The notes below the pieces were generated by a model that did no database searches, was not told the DNA's origin, and was given only the letters and a program-made list of their open reading frames with translations. DNA of 13,169 bases, taken from the NCBI GenBank assembly GCA_005800795.1, contig SYEN01000234.1, positions 1 through 13,169 on the forward strand. Reading direction: 5' to 3'. The position numbers and the translations under genes were made by a program. This document shows positions 6,197 to 12,959 of the stretch, one piece after another (within the stretch, counting starts at the first letter, position 1; the number at the start of each line of letters is the position of its first letter). This stretch comes from Burkholderiales bacterium (GTDB lineage: Bacteria > Pseudomonadota > Gammaproteobacteria > Burkholderiales > SG8-41).

Positions 6197-7436
6197 GGGT
6201 GGCCTGCTCAAAATGTTTTAGCGCCGCAAGCGCGCTGACCACGCCGTCCTCATGAAATCCAAAACGCCAGTAAGCACCGCAAAAGTAGCTGCGGTTGATG
6301 CCGTTGATTTCGTGCTGGCGCTTTTGCGCCGCCACGCCTGCGGGCGTGTAAAGCGGATGATGATAAGTGACGCGCTTTAGAATTTTACCGGGCGCGATGT
6401 CCGCGGTACGGTTCAGCGTTACGCAAAAGGTGTGGTGCGACTTGAGCGTTTGCAGAATGTTCATGTTGTAGGTGAGCGTGGCGGCGTGTGCTGCCGTGTC
6501 GACCACATGATAATTCCACGCTGCCCAAGCGCGGCGCGCACGCGGCAGCAGCGCGGTGTCAGTGTGCAGCACGGCCTCGTTTTCCTGATACGCGATCGTG
6601 CCCAGCACGGCTTTTTCCAGCGGCGTCGCATCGGTCAGCATTGCCAGCGCCTGATCCGAATGGCAGGCAAAAAACGCCTGATCGAAACGCTCTGCCTCCA
6701 GGCCACGCGGTTTCACCACAACACCGTCCGGCAAGCGCCGCACGCTTTCAATCTGTGTGTTCAGGCGTATGCGATGACGGAATGGCGCCACCAGCTTCTC
6801 GACGTAACGCGCCGAACCGCCGCGTATGGCACGCCACTGTGGGCGCTCGTCCACCGACAACATGCCGTGGTTGTGAAAGAACTGCACAAAGTAGCGCGCT
6901 GGAAACGAAAACATGCGTGCCGGATCAGTCGACCAGATCGCCGCGCCCATGGGGATCAGATAATCATTCACAAACTGCGGCGAATACCGGCCTTCGGCCA
7001 GAAAGTCGCCCAGCGCGATTTCCTGTTCTTGTTTTAGCAGCGACGGCGCCTCGCGGTTAAAGCGCAGGATGTCGCGGATCATGCGGTGAAACGCGGGCCG
7101 CAACAAATTACGCCGCTGCGCGAACAGTGTGTTCAGCGTGGTACCGTTGTATTCGATACCGCTCATTTCATTACGCACGCTGAAGCTCATGGCCGAGGGT
7201 TGCGATTCGACGCCCAGCTCGTTCAGCAGCGCGATGAAATGGGGATAAGTCCAGTCGTTGTAGACGATGAAGCCGGTGTCGATTTCATGCTGCTCGCCGT
7301 CGAGATCGACGGTATGCGTATGCGTATGGCCACCAATGTGCGCGCCGGCTTCAAACACCGTGATGTCATGCGTGCGATGCAGGTGATGCGCAGCGACGTT
7401 GCCGGCGATGCCACTGCCGATGATGGCGATTTTCAT
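6165..7436 (-). CDS. NAD(P)/FAD-dependent oxidoreductase, flavin-containing amine-oxidase-like
   Basis: A flavoprotein of 423 residues starting with the dinucleotide-binding motif MKIAIIGSGIAGNVAAHHL (GxGxxG at 7-12). An acidic strand end follows at Glu29 (TVFEAGAHIGGHTHT), then EIDTGFIVYN (51-60), both typical of the amine-oxidase and desaturase-like flavoprotein group found next to DUF1365 and Cfa genes. Members in related loci are annotated as amine oxidases or protoporphyrinogen-oxidase-like. The genomic setting instead suggests oxidation or desaturation of a fatty-acid chain, as proposed for UfaD in furan-fatty-acid synthesis; homology to UfaD was not tested. The start overlaps the desaturase stop as ATGA (7433-7436), and the end overlaps the DUF1365 start. 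The HTHTHT stretch (37-42) is encoded by a small 6-base tandem repeat. Confidence 0.88.
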   Translation of the reverse strand: MKIAIIGSGIAGNVAAHHLHRTHDITVFEAGAHIGGHTHTHTVDLDGEQHEIDTGFIVYNDWTYPHFIALLNELGVESQPSAMSFSVRNEMSGIEYNGTTLNTLFAQRRNLLRPAFHRMIRDILRFNREAPSLLKQEQEIALGDFLAEGRYSPQFVNDYLIPMGAAIWSTDPARMFSFPARYFVQFFHNHGMLSVDERPQWRAIRGGSARYVEKLVAPFRHRIRLNTQIESVRRLPDGVVVKPRGLEAERFDQAFFACHSDQALAMLTDATPLEKAVLGTIAYQENEAVLHTDTALLPRARRAWAAWNYHVVDTAAHAATLTYNMNILQTLKSHHTFCVTLNRTADIAPGKILKRVTYHHPLYTPAGVAAQKRQHEINGINRSYFCGAYWRFGFHEDGVVSALAALKHFEQATHAQRPLSRVA

Positions 7437-8386
7437 CGCGTGCCGGATAGACGGCGGGCATGCAGTATCACTGCCGGCACTTCCTTTAGATCCCAGATGA
7501 TGCCCAGCGCTGCCAGCACGCGCAGGCCGTAGTAAGTGAGATCAATTTCCCACCAGAAAAAGCCCTGCCTCGCCGAGCCGGGAAAATGGTGATGGTTGTT
7601 GTGCCAGCCCTCGCCAAAGGTCAGCAGCGCCAGCCATACGTTGTTGCGCGAATCATCGCGCGTGGCATAGCGGCGGCGCCCGAAGCGATGGGTGAGCGAG
7701 TTGATGGTAAACGTCGCGTGATACAACGCCACAGTGGAAATGCAAAAGCCCCACGCCACCATTTGCCAGCCACTGGTTTGCAGCGCGGGCGCAAACAACG
7801 CCAGCGCTTCGCCCGTGGCGTAGAGTGCCACCGCCAACAACAGCGGCACCAGCCCATCGTAGCGATCGAGAAAACGCAGTTCCGGGTATCGCAGCAAATG
7901 CGCGACGCGTTCGCGCCGGGTGGGGAAATTTTCGCGCGCCATGAACCAGCCCATGTGACTCCAGAAAAAGCCATGTTGATACGCAGAGTGCACGTCTTCC
8001 GGTTGGTCGGAATGCACATGATGATGGCGGTGCTGGGAGGCCCACCACAATGCGCCGCGCTGCACGCCGGTGGCGCCAATCAGCGCAAAAATGAACTGCG
8101 CCGCGCGTGAGGTGTGAAACGCGTTGTGTGAAAAATAGCGGTGATAAAACCCGGTGATGGCAAACATGCGCAGCACATATAGCCCGATGGCCACCGCCAC
8201 TGCTGCTGTGCTCACACCCACCCAGATGACCGCCAGACATCCCAGGTGCATCGCCACAAAAGGCAGCATGCGCGGCCAGTCGATGCCGCGAGCGGGGGCA
8301 TCGCCAGCATCGACCTTCACCGCCTCGTTATCAAACCACGTGAGCAGGCTGCGCCAGCGACCGTCGCGTACGGCTATTTTTTCCAT
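7433..8386 (-). CDS. Membrane fatty-acid (acyl-CoA or acyl-lipid) desaturase
   Basis: A di-iron integral membrane desaturase, 317 residues long, that uses oxygen to introduce a cis double bond, usually at position 9 of a fatty acyl chain. All three histidine boxes are visible: HRYFSH (82-87), HRHHH (119-123) and HNNHHH (262-267). An extra His is at LTHRF (231-235) and the family ending FFWWEIDLTYYGLRVL is present. Hydrophobic segments around 41-80, 95-110, 178-225 and 285-297 fit membrane insertion. The start is placed at the ATG at 8384-8386; further upstream the same frame encodes low-complexity sequence antisense in character to no known domain and overlaps the lipocalin deeply. The chosen start overlaps the lipocalin stop by 13 bases. 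It would supply the double bond that Cfa-family methyltransferases need. Confidence 0.92.
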   Translation of the reverse strand: MEKIAVRDGRWRSLLTWFDNEAVKVDAGDAPARGIDWPRMLPFVAMHLGCLAVIWVGVSTAAVAVAIGLYVLRMFAITGFYHRYFSHNAFHTSRAAQFIFALIGATGVQRGALWWASQHRHHHVHSDQPEDVHSAYQHGFFWSHMGWFMARENFPTRRERVAHLLRYPELRFLDRYDGLVPLLLAVALYATGEALALFAPALQTSGWQMVAWGFCISTVALYHATFTINSLTHRFGRRRYATRDDSRNNVWLALLTFGEGWHNNHHHFPGSARQGFFWWEIDLTYYGLRVLAALGIIWDLKEVPAVILHARRLSGTR

Positions 8387-8925
8387 AGCTGCGGCACTTT
8401 TTGCAGACGCGAGATATCGTAGCCCTGTTCGCCAACCAACGCCGCCATGCGCTGGTAGTCCGCCTGGGGAATGTCCGGCGTGCGCGCCATGATCCACACA
8501 TAATCGCGCTGTTCGCGGCTGATGATGGTCTGGCTGTAGTCGGGCGTGAGATAGGTGATGCGGTAGTCGGTCTTGATCGGCCAGATGAATTGCATGCCCC
8601 ACACCGCATTCGACTTCGTGTCGCGCACGAAACCCCGTGGCGAGTATTTTTTGGGCTTTCCGTCAAACGCGCCGTCGCGAAAGGTGAAGGTCACTGCGAT
8701 GGTGCCGTCGGGATCGAGTTGGTACGATTCAACGGCGTTATGCGCGCCGGTTTCGATGAACGTGGGAATGTTGGCAATCACATACCAGTCGCCCATGAAG
8801 CGCGGCAAATCGACGTGCGCAACGGCGGGCAACGGTTTTTCCGGGCTGCTCTGACAAGCCGAAAATGAAAACAGATATGCGCTGGCAAAAACCGTAAGTA
8901 TTTGTTTTATAACGATATTTTTCAC
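8374..8925 (-). CDS. blc: Lipocalin family lipoprotein (Blc-like)
   Basis: A small beta-barrel lipid-binding protein, probably anchored in the outer membrane facing the periplasm. The 183-residue product starts with a lysine-bearing n-region and hydrophobic core, followed by a lipobox-like FSAC with the lipidated Cys at 24. The lipocalin signature is PRFMGDWYVIANIPTF (41-56, GxW at 45-47), with later motifs WGMQFIWPIKTDYRITYL and DYVWIMARTP. E. coli Blc binds fatty acids and lysophospholipids and is linked to membrane stress; a role in carrying modified lipids fits the neighbours but is inference. It starts with GTG at 8923-8925, overlapping the DUF6134 stop as GTGA, and its last 13 bases overlap the desaturase start. 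Its signal-peptide codons contain the A/T-rich element shared with 5343-5370. Confidence 0.9.
   Translation of the reverse strand: MKNIVIKQILTVFASAYLFSFSACQSSPEKPLPAVAHVDLPRFMGDWYVIANIPTFIETGAHNAVESYQLDPDGTIAVTFTFRDGAFDGKPKKYSPRGFVRDTKSNAVWGMQFIWPIKTDYRITYLTPDYSQTIISREQRDYVWIMARTPDIPQADYQRMAALVGEQGYDISRLQKVPQLWKK
8895..8922 (-). repeat. A/T-rich 28-base element at the lipocalin start, similar to 5343-5370
   Basis: Minus-strand AAAAATA, seven bases, AAAACAAATACTTA, immediately after the GTG start and within the signal-peptide codons. The two outer blocks are identical to those before the Cfa-like gene while the middle seven bases differ. Being coding here (K-N-I-V-I-K-Q-I-L), it may simply reflect lysine and isoleucine codons. 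Confidence 0.3.
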
Positions 8926-9569
8926 TTGAGCAAATAGCGCAACTTACGTCCACTATCGAGCGTGGATTGCAACGCCAGCCATGTGTTGTCGGTGCCATAC
9001 CATAGTTCAATGCTGTGCTTGCCGCCGGAAATGCGATAACGCTGTGCCGTGACCGCCGCGCCGCGCACGTTGATTTTATCTTCCCCCAGCGCAGAGATGT
9101 TCACCGTTTCGACCTTGCCCGTTTGCGAATTGAGCAAGCGTTTTTGCTTGAGCATTTCCGGGTTCCAGTAGGCGTAGGTCATCAGACAGCCGTCGACCGC
9201 GTCTCTCGCAGGGGCTGCGGCAACCGTGTTAACCGTCACGCGTTCACCCTGCTGCTCCGCGTTGACTTCGCTGCGATCGCCGTTGTCGTCGGTGCGTGCA
9301 TTGAGCCGTGCGAGGCAGTTGCCGCGCCAGCGCTCGCTCGCATCGTGAACGTATTTATAGGCGTTGATGAACAGCAGCTTGACGTCGAAGCGAGCTTCGG
9401 ACTTCAACTCACGCTCTCCATCGCTACCGCTGCGCAGGTTGAAATGATGATGCCCGATGGGCCGGTCATCGAGGAATACCTGAAAATTCCACTCGCGCGT
9501 CTGGGCCTGCGCCGCTGTGCACGCGAGTAGCAGCGTGCACGCCGCCAAGCTGTGTATCTTGCGCATCAT
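8922..9569 (-). CDS. DUF6134-like exported protein
   Basis: A 215-residue protein of unknown function. It has a Sec-type signal peptide: MMRK, a hydrophobic stretch (7-19), then AQA as a cleavage site after residue 22. The mature part begins with REWNFQVFLDDRPIGHHHF and is rich in beta-strand-like alternation (ELKSEARFDVKLLFINAYKY), ending ELWYGTDNTWLALQS..GRKLRYLLK. I recognise this as the DUF6134 type, often encoded with Cfa, DUF1295 and DUF2878 genes; the assignment is from memory. Periplasmic location is inferred. Cys71 and other His residues are present but no catalytic motif stands out. It starts as ATGA overlap with the DUF1295 stop (9566-9569) and its own TGA overlaps the lipocalin GTG. 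It may bind or pass on modified lipid between inner and outer membrane, which is speculation. Confidence 0.82.
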   Translation of the reverse strand: MMRKIHSLAACTLLLACTAAQAQTREWNFQVFLDDRPIGHHHFNLRSGSDGERELKSEARFDVKLLFINAYKYVHDASERWRGNCLARLNARTDDNGDRSEVNAEQQGERVTVNTVAAAPARDAVDGCLMTYAYWNPEMLKQKRLLNSQTGKVETVNISALGEDKINVRGAAVTAQRYRISGGKHSIELWYGTDNTWLALQSTLDSGRKLRYLLK

Positions 9570-10363
9570 GACTTTTTCGGCGGGCCGGGGAAAAACGCGT
9601 TAGTGCGCAGAATGTAATCACGATAGGCGGGCCTGCGCTCAGAGATATCTTTTTCCAGCAACGTGACACCGGAAACTTTCAGCAACAGTTGCGACATCAA
9701 CAACGGCGACACGATGGCCCACCACGCGCCGGCCGACAGCGCCATCAGGAAAAAGCCCCACCACACGCAGAATTCTCCGAAGTAATTCGGGTGGCGCGTG
9801 TAATACCACAGGCCCTTGTCCATCACCTTGCCACGATTGTCCTGGTTACCCTTGAACGTCGCCAGTTGTGCGTCGCCCACGGTTTCAAAAATCAGGCCAA
9901 ACAGCACGATCGACGCCCCCAGCGAATCGAGCCAAGTCCACGCGGATTTGCCCGCCACCGCACCGAGTAGCGCCATCGATACGATCCACGCCAGCACAGC
10001 CTGCATCTCGAACACCAGATAAAGGCTTTTGCGTTCGTAGTTGGGCTGATTACGCGCACGGATTTCGACGTAGCGCCGGTCTTCCGGCTCGCCCCAATTG
10101 CGCCAGGTGATGTAACCGGCAAGCCGCAGCGCCCACAACGCGCCCAGCAGCATCACCCAGAACGTGCGCGGCCCCGTTTCTGGCAGCACCAGCACATACA
10201 CCGCGCCGCCCAGATAAATCAGCACCGACCAGACGCTGTCGACGATACTGGCATCGTGCTTGGCGAGGCTGACCAGCCATACGCAAAACGCCAGCGCCAT
10301 CATTGCGCCAAGGCCGCAGAATGCTGCAAACAGCGCCGGATAGTTTGCGATGAAAGTATTCAT
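9566..10363 (-). CDS. DUF1295 integral membrane protein (steroid 5-alpha-reductase/ICMT-like fold)
   Basis: A polytopic inner-membrane protein of 265 residues with hydrophobic segments near 8-32, 40-60, 68-84, 118-138, 144-162 and 195-230. The strongest family block is GLWYYTRHPNYFGEFCVWW (about 183-201), followed by LLKVSGVTLLEKDISERRPAYRDY and the ending TNAFFPGPPK. This C-terminal architecture is shared with steroid 5-alpha-reductases and isoprenylcysteine methyltransferases, which bind NADPH or SAM at the cytoplasmic face. A reductase or methyltransferase step on a lipid is therefore plausible but unproven. Its start overlaps the DUF2878 stop as ATGA (10360-10363) and its stop overlaps the DUF6134 start the same way, so it is probably made in fixed proportion to both. 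Confidence 0.9.
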   Translation of the reverse strand: MNTFIANYPALFAAFCGLGAMMALAFCVWLVSLAKHDASIVDSVWSVLIYLGGAVYVLVLPETGPRTFWVMLLGALWALRLAGYITWRNWGEPEDRRYVEIRARNQPNYERKSLYLVFEMQAVLAWIVSMALLGAVAGKSAWTWLDSLGASIVLFGLIFETVGDAQLATFKGNQDNRGKVMDKGLWYYTRHPNYFGEFCVWWGFFLMALSAGAWWAIVSPLLMSQLLLKVSGVTLLEKDISERRPAYRDYILRTNAFFPGPPKKS

Positions 10364-10893
10364 GCCGCAGCGCCCTCGGCTGATTTCGGGGTGATGCCAT
10401 CAAAACGTTCCGACAGCCACATCAGCGCGGGCATGATCACGCCCCAGCCTGCCGCCAGAACTATGATCGCGGCCATCGGATCGGTAAACGTTGCCGCACC
10501 CAGACGCCCGGCGCCCCAGTACGACAGCGGCCCGCACACCGCGCCCAGCACAAAGGCGATCAGCCAGCGTTGTTTCATCCAGCGCATGGAAATATTCAGT
10601 GTGGTGGCAAACAACGCCCACATCGCCAGTATCCAGTGTGGTGCCACGTTCGCGAGGAAAGTACCGGAGGGATAACGTATCCACCCCAGTGCCATCAGCG
10701 CGCTATCCCATAGCGCACCAATGACAAGCGCAATGGCAATAAGTTTTAACTCTTGCCGGGGCCGCGCCGCCCGCATCAAGTGAACTGCCACCACCACCAG
10801 GGCAATACCCGTGCCCACCCACGGCAAGTCACGAGCCGCACCCAGCACGCAGGCGAACCAGCCCACCTGAAACAGAACAATGTTGACGATCAC
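10360..10893 (-). CDS. DUF2878 family membrane protein
   Basis: A 177-residue integral membrane protein of unknown function. Hydrophobic stretches lie around 3-20, 25-40, 51-68, 86-100 and 110-128, with a further one near 140-160. Recognisable blocks are WDSALMALGW (62-71), PHWILAMWALFATTLN (85-100) and GPLSYWGAGRLGA (120-132), which fit DUF2878 as I know it. DUF2878 genes often occur beside Cfa, DUF1365 and FAD-oxidoreductase genes, so it probably belongs to the same membrane-lipid process. It starts with GTG at 10891-10893, overlapping the methyltransferase TGA (GTGA). The stop overlaps the DUF1295 ATG. The C-terminus is a short polar and Ala-rich tail. Confidence 0.85.
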   Translation of the reverse strand: MIVNIVLFQVGWFACVLGAARDLPWVGTGIALVVVAVHLMRAARPRQELKLIAIALVIGALWDSALMALGWIRYPSGTFLANVAPHWILAMWALFATTLNISMRWMKQRWLIAFVLGAVCGPLSYWGAGRLGAATFTDPMAAIIVLAAGWGVIMPALMWLSERFDGITPKSAEGAAA

Positions 10894-11936
10894 GCGCGGC
10901 GCTCGAAGAGATAGTGGCTAACCCACCACTGTTGACCGTTTTCGTAGCCGAAGAGTTCAGCGCATGACATGAAAAATATCCGCCAGCGCTGCCACCACAG
11001 GTTGACCTGCTCGCGGCCATAGGTTTGTTCCAGCACCGGCAGCACCGCCGCTCGGCGTGCATCCATGTTGGCAAGCCACGCATTGGCCGTGCGTTCGTAA
11101 TGTGTGCCTTCCCAGCGCCAGACTCGCGCCACGCGCAGATCGTCCTGACAACGCAGCGCCAAATCGTCACTGGGCATCATGCCGCCGGAAAAAAAGTAGC
11201 GGCTCATCCAGTCATCTTCACCACGTTCGACGAAGGCATAAGGCGTCAGGCGATGCACGAAAACGTGCATGAAAAAGAGCCCATCCACGTTCAGCCAGTC
11301 ATGAACGCGGCGGAACAGCACCGGCCAATTGCGCATGTGCTCGAACATTTCCACCGATACCACGCGGTCGTAACGCGACGGGGCGGTAAAAGTGTTCACA
11401 TCGGTGGTGATGATTCGTACGTTTTCCAGCTTGCGGAGCGTGGCTTGCGCCTCAATATAGGCACGCTGGTTGTGCGAGTTGGACACCGCCGTGATGCGGC
11501 TGCCAGGAAAATGCTCGGCCATCCACAACGTCAGCGAACCCCAGCCGCAGCCGAGCTCAAGGATATCCTGCCCATCCGCCAGCCCTGCGCGCGCGCAGGT
11601 GGCTTCCAGCGCTGCGGCTTCGGCAGCGTCCAGCGTGGCGACACCTTCGGGCCACCAGCACGAACTGTATTTGCGATGCCAGCCGAGCACCTCGCCAAAG
11701 AAAGCGGCCGGCACTTCGTAATGCTGCTCATTGGCTTTTTCGGGCACCAGTGCAATCGGCGCCGTGCGCAGATCAGTGAGAAACACTTCCTCCACATCCG
11801 CCGCTGCCGCGCAATCACCCGCCTGAATTTCCAACAGCCGTTCCTTGACCAGCCGCCGGATGCCGGCACGTATCAGCGCATCGGGCGCATAGCCCTGTTC
11901 CACCCAGTTGATGGCGAGGTTGGTCGCGGATTGCAT
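10890..11936 (-). CDS. SAM-dependent methyltransferase, Cfa/coclaurine-N-methyltransferase-like
   Basis: A 348-residue methyltransferase and the first gene of the lipid operon. It carries HYEVPAAFFGEVLG (72-85), KYSSCWW (89-95), the SAM motif ILELGCGWGSLTLW (125-138), EMFEHM (196-201), DDWMSRYFF (241-249) and AELFGYENGQQWWVSHYLF (326-344). These match the CFA-related branch that includes plant coclaurine N-methyltransferases, notably the C-terminus. Residues lining the bicarbonate or catalytic pocket in E. coli Cfa appear retained as Glu199, His224 and Tyr280; the cysteine position reads Ser92-Cys93. Bacterial members in such clusters are usually annotated as cyclopropane-fatty-acyl-phospholipid synthase family, so an acyl-chain substrate is likelier than an alkaloid. 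A second methylation, as done by FufM on furan fatty acids, is one possibility. The ATG at 11934-11936 lacks a clear ribosome binding site. The stop overlaps the DUF2878 start. Confidence 0.88.
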   Translation of the reverse strand: MQSATNLAINWVEQGYAPDALIRAGIRRLVKERLLEIQAGDCAAAADVEEVFLTDLRTAPIALVPEKANEQHYEVPAAFFGEVLGWHRKYSSCWWPEGVATLDAAEAAALEATCARAGLADGQDILELGCGWGSLTLWMAEHFPGSRITAVSNSHNQRAYIEAQATLRKLENVRIITTDVNTFTAPSRYDRVVSVEMFEHMRNWPVLFRRVHDWLNVDGLFFMHVFVHRLTPYAFVERGEDDWMSRYFFSGGMMPSDDLALRCQDDLRVARVWRWEGTHYERTANAWLANMDARRAAVLPVLEQTYGREQVNLWWQRWRIFFMSCAELFGYENGQQWWVSHYLFERRA

Positions 11937-12057
11937 GATGTTTGTTAGCGACGGGATTGTCGTTTGCTGAAAATTCTGTGCCGCGATTGTGTACCGGCGG
12001 CATCAGCCACGCAAGCAGACAAGTGTGATATTTTACCGTACCGCGTTAACACGGGGG
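11937..12057 (-). promoter_or_regulatory. Intergenic region upstream of the lipid operon, probable promoter location
   Basis: These 121 bases are the only sizeable gap before the ten-gene minus-strand run and so the most likely site of its promoter. On the minus strand TAAAAT (12030-12035) could be a -10 element. GTTAAC (12045-12050) lies upstream but at an unsuitable spacing, and I see no sigma-70 -35 or ECF-type consensus with confidence. There is no clear terminator for the upstream hydrolase gene either, so read-through is possible. Confidence 0.3.
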
Positions 12058-12948
12058 CTACGATTTTGCGCCCATACGGGCAGAAATCACGTTGCGGATG
12101 AACGCCGCAACATCATCTAGCACCGGTCCGAATCCCCGCAATCCGCGCAACGGCGCGGCCAGCGCGCCCACTAACGGTGCATGACCAACACCGGGATAAA
12201 CCATGACGCGCGCGTGCGCTCCCGCCTGTTGCAAGCGCGCTGCCAGTCGCCGGCTGTTGCCGGGATCGACTACATCGTCGTTTTCGCCGGTTGCCAGCAA
12301 TGCAGGCGGCGCTTCTGAAGATGCGAAATATATGGGTTGAGTGGTGATGGCGGTATCCGGGAATCCAAACACCGCCTGGGTGATCTTGCCGGTGACCGGC
12401 AAGAAATCATAGGGTCCGGCAAGGCCGATCCAGCCGCGCAAACGTCCCGGCTCGGTGCCAGCGGCACGCAAATAGTGCGGGTTTAACGCCAACATCGCCG
12501 CGTTATAGGCGCCAGCGGAGTGCCCCATCAGGAATAGGCTGCGGCTATTGCCGTCGAAGCCCGTAATATGCTCTAAGACCCAGCGCACAGCCAATGCGCA
12601 ATCCGCCAAAAAATCCGGGTAGCGCACTTCGGGATACAGGCGGTAATCGGGCAACACCGCCACGAAACCTTTTGAGGCAAGCGCTTCCCCGACGAAGCGG
12701 TAGTCACCGCGGTTGCCGCTATGCCAGTTGCCGCCATAGAAAAACACCACTACTGGCGCAGCCTCCAGCACGCCCGCGGGCCGGTAGACATCCAGTGCGT
12801 GCCGCGCTTGCGGGCCATAGCGGAGGTTCGCGTGCGGGATGTAGGTACTGGATGGCGTGAAGCCATTGACCAACGCCAGCGGCGAGCACCCCTGCAGAAA
12901 GCTGGCCCCACCCGTGAGTAGCACACACCGGCGTGTGTACCGGCGCAC
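12058..12948 (-). CDS. Alpha/beta hydrolase (carboxylesterase/BD-FAE type), predicted exported lipoprotein
   Basis: A serine hydrolase of about 296 residues. The oxyanion block YGGNW is at 71-75, nucleophile elbow GHSAGAY at 142-148 (Ser144), an acid candidate in GENDDVVDP (Asp224/225), and the catalytic His256 in YPGVGHAPLV. The N-terminus reads RRYTRRCVLLTGGASFLQGC: twin arginines followed by a hydrophobic stretch and a lipobox-like LQGC, so a lipidated, possibly Tat-exported, envelope protein is likely. No ATG precedes the conserved region. I chose GTG at 12946-12948 because it lies 11 bases after the upstream stop and starts just before the signal peptide; TTG at 12976-12978 would add ten residues and overlap the upstream gene. 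It follows the carboxyltransferase gene in the same direction. Substrate unknown; an ester or lipid is a guess. Confidence 0.85.
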   Translation of the reverse strand: MRRYTRRCVLLTGGASFLQGCSPLALVNGFTPSSTYIPHANLRYGPQARHALDVYRPAGVLEAAPVVVFFYGGNWHSGNRGDYRFVGEALASKGFVAVLPDYRLYPEVRYPDFLADCALAVRWVLEHITGFDGNSRSLFLMGHSAGAYNAAMLALNPHYLRAAGTEPGRLRGWIGLAGPYDFLPVTGKITQAVFGFPDTAITTQPIYFASSEAPPALLATGENDDVVDPGNSRRLAARLQQAGAHARVMVYPGVGHAPLVGALAAPLRGLRGFGPVLDDVAAFIRNVISARMGAKS

Positions 12949-12959
12949 GGCCGCGCGGG

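Noticed and set aside
6197..6211. TTG start for DUF1365 giving five extra residues.
   Set aside because: The ATG at 6194-6196 has an AGCAGG ribosome binding site six bases upstream and matches the family's usual first residues.
8387..8602. Upstream extension of the desaturase frame by 72 codons to an earlier start at 8602.
   Set aside because: The added residues are an out-of-frame reading of the lipocalin gene, rich in H, R, A and P and with no desaturase similarity; the desaturase begins naturally at the ATG at 8384-8386.
11025..11948. Long plus-strand open frames opposite real genes, for example 11025-11948, 425-1024, 6432-7037 and 3352-4104.
   Set aside because: They are antisense to clearly recognisable enzymes, have no family motifs, and are expected by-products of GC-rich coding sequence.
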